NCBI GenBank assembly: GCA_963663265.2
Contig: CAXXXM010000002.1
Location: forward strand, 2,343,776 to 2,407,775
From: JAEXOD01 sp963663265
GTDB lineage: Bacteria > Bacteroidota > Ignavibacteria > Ignavibacteriales > Melioribacteraceae
Length of the DNA stretch: 64,000 bases
Direction: 5' to 3'
In this document: piece after piece, positions 54,210 through 64,000 of the stretch
Numbering within the stretch: the first letter of the stretch is position 1
Layout of the letters: the number at the start of each line of letters is the position of its first letter
Notes under the pieces: model-generated
What the model was told of the DNA's origin: nothing
Databases searched by the model: none
The model's input: the letters and a program-made list of their open reading frames with translations, nothing else
Position numbers and translations under genes: made by a program

Positions 54210-55193
54210 TTATTGTGTTACATATCCAAAAGAACGGATATATACAGGGTCTATATCTTTGGTAAAACTGTTTGTAAACTGCGAACCAAAAATGCCATAT
54301 CCACCACTAATGTTAGAATATATTGATTCATCTGAACGAACAGAATATGAATCTAAATACCCATTTGTAGATGAATAGTAGTTTGATAGTGGGGTATCGT
54401 ACTCAACTAATTTAAAGGATAATCCCAATATTGTATAATTAGATTTATCAGAATCGCCTTCAGAAATTTTTGCCATTGTTGAATCTACTGCCTCAAAATC
54501 ATAAGAAACAAATTCTTCGCGTGTGTATGGCTCGTAATAAGCTTCTTTTTTGCCATTACGAGTTATGTATTTGTTTGGTACATCGATATACTTTAGCACA
54601 CTTGTTCCATTTACATTCTGCAAGTAGGAAATCTGCATTTTAGGGAATAATAAATGCTGCCTATCAGAATTTGTCCATGAAATAGTCCAAGCATATACAG
54701 GGATTACTTGATTCAAGTTAGTTGTAAACCCATGATTAAAAGGATAAGAATAAGTAAAGTTTAAGTATTTTGGTGCACGTGTGTGAGAACTTAACCCCTT
54801 ACCGTCGGCAAGTCGTGCTGTTACAATTAAAGTATCATATGAATTAACTTTGGCATTTATTGCATAAAAATATTGTTTTGTTAAATAAGCATTGTTTACT
54901 GCAACAGAATCCAAAGATAGAGTATAAGTTTTGTTATATATTTTAAGAGTTACAACAGCATTTGTAATTGTTGGGTCGGTATTATTAGTTGAAGGATCAA
55001 AACCATCAACATCGTATACTTTGTTAATTACAACAAATTGAGTTGAAGAATAAGGAGTATCATCTGCAGAAATTACACTAAACAAAAAGGTTCTATTAGC
55101 AACTTCAGTTTTTGGACTAAAATTTTCCTCGCAGGAGGATAGTAATACTGCTGATACAAAAATTAGTGTGAGATATATATTTTGTTTTATCAT
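54210..55193 (-). CDS. DUF4249-family lipoprotein
   Basis: This 327-residue protein has a lipoprotein signal (LIFVSAVLLSSC, Cys21). The mature domain has the repeating beta pattern and blocks of DUF4249 (AVVTLKIYNKTYTLS, YFYAINAKVNSYDTLIV). DUF4249 proteins are commonly encoded next to a TonB-dependent receptor. Here the start overlaps the receptor stop by 4 bases (ATGA), so the two probably form an outer-membrane complex. The ligand is not known. Confidence 0.85.
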   Translation of the reverse strand: MIKQNIYLTLIFVSAVLLSSCEENFSPKTEVANRTFLFSVISADDTPYSSTQFVVINKVYDVDGFDPSTNNTDPTITNAVVTLKIYNKTYTLSLDSVAVNNAYLTKQYFYAINAKVNSYDTLIVTARLADGKGLSSHTRAPKYLNFTYSYPFNHGFTTNLNQVIPVYAWTISWTNSDRQHLLFPKMQISYLQNVNGTSVLKYIDVPNKYITRNGKKEAYYEPYTREEFVSYDFEAVDSTMAKISEGDSDKSNYTILGLSFKLVEYDTPLSNYYSSTNGYLDSYSVRSDESIYSNISGGYGIFGSQFTNSFTKDIDPVYIRSFGYVTQ

Positions 55194-57430
55194 AATTCAA
55201 CCTTTGCAAATACTGATGGTAAAAATGGGATCATATTAACTTTTTTGCCAGTTTCAGAATCAAAATAATAAATGTTATTTCTGTTATATACGTTAATAAC
55301 ACTTGCACCTACTGTAAAATTAGCAAAATTAAAAGAGAACTTTTTAGTAATACTTAAATCAAGTCTGTGGTAAACAGGAAGTCGTTCAGTATTTTTATCT
55401 CCCCAATAAATTGAAGGTACCATATTTTTAATTGTGTAATCATCCCAAGGATCAACAACTAATCTATCGTAAAAACCTGCAATAGGAGTAAATGGCATTC
55501 CGGATTTAAATGCCCAGTTTGCATTAACTAACCACCCTGCTCCAAAATCGTAACTTAATAATACGGTCAAATTATGACGCGAATCATATCGAGGGAAATA
55601 TTTTTTATTATCTAAATATTTATAAGCCCAAGAAAGAGCATATGAAGTTTTAAAAAATAACGAGCTGCTTTGGAAGGTAAAATTAGATTCAACTCCATAA
55701 GCTTCGCCATCAACATTAACATAATCCTCTTGTGCAGTATTAACTTTTTTCTGATTAATTTCAGCAAGATTAATCATATCTTTATAGTAACCTTCAATTT
55801 CTAAAGTTACTTGTTCGGTAGGCTTTATTTCCATTCCAAAAATGAAATGTGTTGCCTCGGGGGCAGCAAGGTAATCGGGAATAATTATCCATGGTTCAAA
55901 AACAGAAATTAGTTCGGTTTCATTTGCGAGTGTAGTTAATTCTTGAGAGTATCTGCCAATAACACCTTTTAAGGATAAACCATCTGCTATTACCCATGTT
56001 GAACTAATGCGTGGTTCAAATAAAAATGGACGCTTTTTAGTTATACCCATTAGTTTACTTCTTAAACCTAAATCCAAACCAAAATTTTCCCATCTGTAAA
56101 ATCTATAATTAAAGTAAATACTTAAATCCCAACCATTGTTTGTGTTGTTTAGTTGGTATCCGTTTAAGTTTTCCATTGATAATTCAGTTTTAATTATTTT
56201 GTTTTGAACACCAAATTCAAGTTCGTCTTTACTATCGTATACATATGTAAAATTCCAATCACTTGTAAAATCATGTAATTGGTTTTTGCGAGGTTTAGAG
56301 CCGCTTAGATTTGGATTTAGCTCGGCATCAAAATTACTGTAATTAAAAGTAATAACAGAAAATAATGGACTTGACCATACTTTATGCCAATTAAACCCAA
56401 TAACTGTATTGCTTAATTTGTAATCTTCTAAGTATGGATCTTCGTTATCAACTTTATCGTTACTTAAAAATCCATGTACAACAAACTTGCTGTTATTATC
56501 TAAATACGAACTGTTATAATTTGCCTTAAATGAAAGATCATAAAAATCGAAAGGGACTTCTTTTTCATTTAAGTATTTTTTCAAAATTTTTGGATAATAA
56601 CTTTTTCTACCTGTTACTAAAAACGACCCGTTTGGAATAGGTCCTTCAACAGAAGCTTTACCGGATATTAAACTTGATTGGGCTGCAACATGGTAAGAGT
56701 TTTTGTTGCCATCGCGAGTAACAATATTTAATATAGAGGAAAGTCTTCCACCATATTTGGGAGAAAAACCACCTTTATAAAATTCTAATGCGGAAATAAT
56801 TTCAGGGTCAATAACACTAAAAATTCCAAGTGCGTGAAATGGATTATAAATTGTAGCTCCGTTTAAAATAACGGCATTTTGATCGCTATTTCCACCGCGT
56901 ACATAATATTTAGAAGTAACATCGCCTGTGGAGTTAACTCCGGCTGAAGTTTGTATTACTCTAAAAATATCAGACTCCAATCCCGCCGGATGCATGTTGA
57001 TTTCTTTAATGGTGATTTTTTGTAATCCTAAATTTGGCTCGTTTTCGCGTACCGGTTTATCAGCAATTACTGATAATTCTTGCATTTGAATGCTTGCAGG
57101 AGAAAGTTTGATATCAATCTGGGTAATATTGCCTTTTTTAGAAGAAAACTTGATTTCCTTAGAATGATATCCTAAATATGATACTTTGATGGTGATTTCT
57201 CCTTCACTTATTGCAGGGAGAAAATAATACCCGCGGGTATTGGTGGACGTTCCATGAGAAGTCCCCTTGACAAGAATATTTGCAAAAACAATAGCTTCGC
57301 CACTTAAAGAATCGGTAACAAACCCTCGAACGCTACCAAAATTTGATTGAGAATAGGAAGAACTAAAACTTATAAAAAGCAATAATAAAACCAAACCAAT
57401 ACAGAATGAATCGTATTTCTTTTTTAACAT
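55190..57430 (-). CDS. TonB-dependent outer-membrane receptor with carboxypeptidase-regulatory-like domain
   Basis: This 746-residue protein has an N-terminal signal segment, then a CarboxypepD_reg-like domain (GSVRGFVTDSLSGEAIVFAN, GTSHGTSTNTRGYYFLPAI). A plug domain follows (YYVRGGNSDQNAVILNGATI, FSVIDPEIISALEFYKGGFSPKYGGRLSSI), then a beta-barrel to the C terminus, which ends in FAKVEL. It is expected to bring a ligand across the outer membrane using TonB energy. The partner DUF4249 lipoprotein overlaps its stop. An AGGTG ribosome site precedes the ATG. Confidence 0.92.
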   Translation of the reverse strand: MLKKKYDSFCIGLVLLLLFISFSSSYSQSNFGSVRGFVTDSLSGEAIVFANILVKGTSHGTSTNTRGYYFLPAISEGEITIKVSYLGYHSKEIKFSSKKGNITQIDIKLSPASIQMQELSVIADKPVRENEPNLGLQKITIKEINMHPAGLESDIFRVIQTSAGVNSTGDVTSKYYVRGGNSDQNAVILNGATIYNPFHALGIFSVIDPEIISALEFYKGGFSPKYGGRLSSILNIVTRDGNKNSYHVAAQSSLISGKASVEGPIPNGSFLVTGRKSYYPKILKKYLNEKEVPFDFYDLSFKANYNSSYLDNNSKFVVHGFLSNDKVDNEDPYLEDYKLSNTVIGFNWHKVWSSPLFSVITFNYSNFDAELNPNLSGSKPRKNQLHDFTSDWNFTYVYDSKDELEFGVQNKIIKTELSMENLNGYQLNNTNNGWDLSIYFNYRFYRWENFGLDLGLRSKLMGITKKRPFLFEPRISSTWVIADGLSLKGVIGRYSQELTTLANETELISVFEPWIIIPDYLAAPEATHFIFGMEIKPTEQVTLEIEGYYKDMINLAEINQKKVNTAQEDYVNVDGEAYGVESNFTFQSSSLFFKTSYALSWAYKYLDNKKYFPRYDSRHNLTVLLSYDFGAGWLVNANWAFKSGMPFTPIAGFYDRLVVDPWDDYTIKNMVPSIYWGDKNTERLPVYHRLDLSITKKFSFNFANFTVGASVINVYNRNNIYYFDSETGKKVNMIPFLPSVFAKVEL

Positions 57431-57733
57431 AACACCTAATCAGTTTATAAAATTAAATTTAAAAAGTAAAATTATTGAAGAATGAATTCATATCAAAGAG
57501 ATTAATTTTTGCCGAGACTGAGCCGTTGAATAAAACGAAAGTTTTGCAAGCATTTAAATTCAACTACAGGGAAACTGAAAGAATTAAAAAATTACCAACT
57601 AACGCATTTTTTTTTGTGATTTCTATCAACATTTGTCCCAAATTTAGAAAAAATATTGAAATATTATTATGTTTTAATTGGGTAATTTGCTATTTTAAGA
57701 AAGTTGTATGAGGTAAACTATAATGGAGGTCAA

Positions 57734-59434
57734 ATGAAAAATCTTTACGCAAGTTTTATTTGTATGTTTTTATTCTTTTCAATGTTATCCGCACAAATTT
57801 CAAAAATTGAAAAATTCCAAAGTAATGATTTAATTGAAAAAGAAAGAGTATTAATAGGCTCTGAAAACTTAAACATTATACCGCAAGAAGCAGAATTTTA
57901 TGAAAATATTAACTTAAGTCTTACTGAATACTTAAGCGATAAATCTGATGATAAGACAAGTTCGGAGAAGTATAGGGTTTCGGAAATAATTTCTAAAAAG
58001 GGGACAAATAAATATTGCTTTACTTACGATCAGTTTGGGAATAAAACATCCGAAATATATTTTAAGCTGCAAAATGAAATGTGGGAAAAATATGAAAAAT
58101 TGAATTATGAATATGATGCTTTCGGTCGAAAGATTAAAGAATCAAAAGAACTATGGATAGGTGATGCTTGGGTTTTTTGTGATAGAACGAATTATGAATT
58201 TAATGAAGAAGGAGAAATAATTCTTATTTTGTCTCAAGTAATGCAGGAAGGTGATTGGGTTAATAAGGATAAATTTACCGCAGAATACAAAGAGAATAAA
58301 AAGGTACTTGAGTTAAAAGAAATCTGGAATTCCAATACTAACGTCTGGGATAAACTACAACAGTTAGAATTTTTCTATGATGAAGCAGGAAGGGTTTCAT
58401 ATTATATACGAGAAGATTGGGAAGAAAACGTTTCTGTTTATAAAATGAAATTGAGCTATACATATAATACAAGTGGTGCAATTACGGAATCACGAACAGA
58501 GAATTGGGTAAATAATGCTTGGACAGATTATATCAGATCTTTGGCAGAGTATGACAATAATGGATTTAAAACTAAACAACAGAATGAAAATATTGTAGAT
58601 AATGAATGGTCATGTTATGTTCGTTATGTTTATACAAATGATAATTTTGGCAATAAGCTGACTGAATATTGTGAATCTCGTGAAACACAAGGAATGGAAG
58701 GTCAGTATTTTGATACTTTTACATATGATATTAATGGAAACATGCTTACTTATTGGGAACAGGGTATAATGGGGATCACTTATTATGATTCGTTCCTAAT
58801 TACATATGAATACAATTCAGCTGATAAAATTGTCTCTCAGGTTTTTTCTACTGCAAGCCACCCCGGATGGTATGGTTTCAGCAGGACACTATATACTTAT
58901 GATGAACGTGGGAACTTACTTGAAAAGTTGAGAGAGGAAAAAAGTGGTGGTGTTTGGGTTGGAGATGACAAAGATGTTTACGAGTATGATATTAATAATA
59001 ATTGTACAAAAATTAACTTTTATCAGTGGAATGCTAATTCATGGGAAGAAAGGGTAAATACATTTTTCTTCTATTATAATGATGATCAAGATTCTAAAAG
59101 CTTTTATTCGCCCGATTTACAAGTGGAATATATAACTATAACAGATGTAAATGATGAAAGTGTATTAAAACCAAAATATGAATTAAGTCAAAATTATCCT
59201 AATCCATTTAATCCAGAAACAATAATAAAGTTTAGTATTCCAAAACAAGGAAATGTTACACTAAAAATATATGATGTGTTGGGAAGAGAAGTAATTACAT
59301 TAGTAAATGAAGAACTTACACAGGGCGAACATGTAAAACAATTTAAAGCGGACAATTTAAGCAGCGGTATTTACTATTATCAAATTAAAACAGGAAGTTT
59401 TACCAACACAAAAAAGATGATTTTACTGAAATAA
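57734..59434 (+). CDS. Secreted protein with YD-like repeats and T9SS sorting domain
   Basis: The frame extends to 57704, but GGAGG lies 6 bases before the ATG at 57734, which begins a signal peptide (MKNLYASFICMFLFFSMLSAQ), so it is chosen (566 residues). The middle holds about nine repeats of roughly 37-45 residues of the form Y-x-Y-D-x-x-G-x-x-x-x-x-x...W (YEYDAFGRKIKESKELWIGD, YEFNEEGEI, FFYDEAGRV, YTYNTSGAI, YTYDERGNL). They resemble YD/RHS repeats but lack the toxin parts. From about residue 481 it has the SQNYPNPFNPETIIKF sorting domain, ending KKMILLK. Extracellular, function unknown. Confidence 0.88.
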   Translation: MKNLYASFICMFLFFSMLSAQISKIEKFQSNDLIEKERVLIGSENLNIIPQEAEFYENINLSLTEYLSDKSDDKTSSEKYRVSEIISKKGTNKYCFTYDQFGNKTSEIYFKLQNEMWEKYEKLNYEYDAFGRKIKESKELWIGDAWVFCDRTNYEFNEEGEIILILSQVMQEGDWVNKDKFTAEYKENKKVLELKEIWNSNTNVWDKLQQLEFFYDEAGRVSYYIREDWEENVSVYKMKLSYTYNTSGAITESRTENWVNNAWTDYIRSLAEYDNNGFKTKQQNENIVDNEWSCYVRYVYTNDNFGNKLTEYCESRETQGMEGQYFDTFTYDINGNMLTYWEQGIMGITYYDSFLITYEYNSADKIVSQVFSTASHPGWYGFSRTLYTYDERGNLLEKLREEKSGGVWVGDDKDVYEYDINNNCTKINFYQWNANSWEERVNTFFFYYNDDQDSKSFYSPDLQVEYITITDVNDESVLKPKYELSQNYPNPFNPETIIKFSIPKQGNVTLKIYDVLGREVITLVNEELTQGEHVKQFKADNLSSGIYYYQIKTGSFTNTKKMILLK

Positions 59435-59662
59435 AGTAATTATATTAGTAAACTAAGTACTAAGTAAAAAAGAAAAAAGCCATAATAACAGGCAAAACAA
59501 CAAAAAATATGATTTTTTTTAATTTTTTATAAAAATATTTTCAACAATTGTTTGTGCCTGTATTTTATTATTATTTAATAAGTTAAGCATGTCTTTTAAG
59601 TAATTATGCCTACTTAAATTGAAATAAAAAGCAAAAAAAAGAAATTATTTTGAAAAAAGTAC

Positions 59663-59693
59663 TTGCTTTCTGCCAAAAAAAACCTTAATTTTG
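59663..59693 (+). promoter_or_regulatory. Candidate rRNA operon promoter, Bacteroidota type
   Basis: TTG at 59663-59665, a 20-base spacer, then TAATTTTG (perfect TAnnTTTG) at 59686-59693, about 170 bases before the 16S 5' end. An AT-rich stretch precedes it and could act as an UP element. Sequence match only. Confidence 0.5.
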
Positions 59694-59743
59694 GTTCTGT
59701 CATTTTTTAAGACACACACTAAAACATGACAACACACAATGAA

Positions 59744-59757
59744 AGTTCTTTGAAAGA
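59744..59757 (+). promoter_or_regulatory. boxA-like antitermination element 1
   Basis: AGTTCTTTGAAAGA in the 16S leader, repeated exactly at 61725-61738 ahead of 23S. The core GTTCTTTGA resembles boxA (TGCTCTTTAACA in E. coli), which binds NusB-S10. Confidence 0.5.
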
Positions 59758-59863
59758 GTGAGTGACTAAAGAGGAAAACTTTAGGAGCAATTAGAAGGAA
59801 GACAGTACAAGAAAAACAAAAAATACGCAAGCTTTTGAAATAAACAAAATCGAAGTTGTTTTT

Positions 59864-61407
<1,544 letters not shown>

Positions 61408-61498
61408 GAGTATTTACTTCTGATTGTGAAAAAGTTTAGAGAATTTAGTTACTCACTTTATATATTGACTGAGCAGCTTACAGAGCTGAAATAGTTTT

Positions 61499-61572
<74 letters not shown>

Positions 61573-61636
61573 CAAGGGTGCTAATGATAATCTGAAGTAA
61601 AAAAAAAGCTGTGATGAAGCACCCCTTTGAAAAGAA

Positions 61637-61709
61637 GGGGCTATAGCTCAATTGGGAGAGCGCCGCCCTTGCAAGGCGGAGGTTATCAGTTCGATCCTGA
61701 TTAGCTCCA
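61637..61709 (+). tRNA. tRNA-Ala (TGC)
   Basis: A 73-base cloverleaf: acceptor GGGGCTA/TAGCTCC containing the G3:U70 wobble pair that is the alanine identity element, anticodon loop CTTGCAA with anticodon TGC, and T-loop TTCGATC. The 3' CCA is not encoded. Confidence 0.97.
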
Positions 61710-61724
61710 CAAGTAAGAAACACA

Positions 61725-61738
61725 AGTTCTTTGAAAGA
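61725..61738 (+). promoter_or_regulatory. boxA-like antitermination element 2
   Basis: An exact second copy of AGTTCTTTGAAAGA, 87 bases before the 23S 5' end, as boxA elements sit in other bacterial 16S-23S spacers. Confidence 0.5.
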
Positions 61739-61825
61739 TTGAATGAGTAATGTACTAAATAAAGTAGATTACGAACTGAAATAAACAATAATGTAAAAAC
61801 GAGTAAAGCTTTTAGTAAATATTTA

Positions 61826-64000
<2,175 letters not shown>

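Larger units (their letters stand above)
59435..59863. other. rRNA operon leader region
   Basis: This 429-base gap holds no gene. Up to about 59640 it is very AT-rich. It then contains the candidate rRNA promoter (59663-59693) and a boxA-like element (59744-59757). Confidence 0.6.

Noticed and set aside
57475..57711. 78-codon plus-strand frame before the T9SS YD-like gene
   Set aside because: TTG start without ribosome site, Phe/Ile/Lys-rich AT-driven composition, and it overlaps the likely promoter region of the next gene.

Overview
The window is a low-GC (roughly one third G+C outside the rRNA genes) stretch of a Gram-negative bacterium of the FCB group. The best fit is the Ignavibacteria/Kapabacteria side of the Bacteroidota-Chlorobiota lineage. 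Four secreted proteins carry the C-terminal QNYPNPFNP-type (type IX secretion) sorting domain. There are TonB-dependent receptors with a DUF4249 partner, an S46 dipeptidyl-peptidase, a bacterial GGGP-synthase homologue, and promoters resembling the Bacteroidota TTTG/TAnnTTTG consensus. The 16S sequence is present (59864-61405) but could not be searched, so the placement is inference.

Layout. 1-3.6 kb: a chemosensory cluster (CheA-REC, cut by the window edge; CheB; REC-PP2C phosphatase). 3.6-12 kb: two thioesterases, a secreted subtilase, an acyltransferase-like membrane protein and a DPP7-like peptidase. 12-14.2 kb: an AbiE toxin-antitoxin pair and rsmI, all interrupted by +1 homopolymer frameshifts. 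14.2-20.4 kb (minus strand): proS, the Memo and AMMECR1 pair, a frameshifted hypothetical gene and tryptophanase. 20.7-28.4 kb: a Yip1 membrane protein, a block of palindromic intergenic repeats, priA, an LD-carboxypeptidase, DUF4920, a PepSY-type protein and a PLP desulfhydrase/deaminase. 28.4-34.6 kb: an exported thioredoxin-NHL protein divergent from a TetR-controlled operon (tetR, CPA2 antiporter, a lipoprotein with an RCK_C-like domain, an Ntn hydrolase). 34.6-43.8 kb: a phosphoesterase, an OlsF-like bifunctional acyltransferase, a SUMF1-fold protein, a solitary DUF262-DUF1524 (GmrSD-like) defence gene, an esterase and a D-aminoacylase. 43.8-52 kb: a second repeat block, tandem kelch/T9SS proteins, GGGP synthase, gmhA and aconitase. 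52-59.4 kb: outer-membrane receptors, DUF4249 and a T9SS protein with YD-like repeats. 59.6-64 kb: an rRNA operon (16S, tRNA-Ile, tRNA-Ala, 23S cut by the window end).

How the genes work together. Much of the window serves the cell envelope and protein/peptide scavenging: exported peptidases (S8, S46, S66), a D-amino-acid deacylase, tryptophanase, TonB receptors and lipid-modifying enzymes. The TetR operon looks like a regulated ion-homeostasis unit. The accessory parts (AbiE pair, DUF262 gene, palindromic repeat islands at about 16.6, 21.7-22.5 and 44-44.6 kb) are separate from the housekeeping genes. I did not find an unmistakable new multi-gene system. The most unusual items are the lipoprotein that appears to carry a copy of the antiporter's C-terminal regulatory domain, the palindromic repeat family, and the tight cluster of homopolymer frameshifts at 12.58-13.86 kb.
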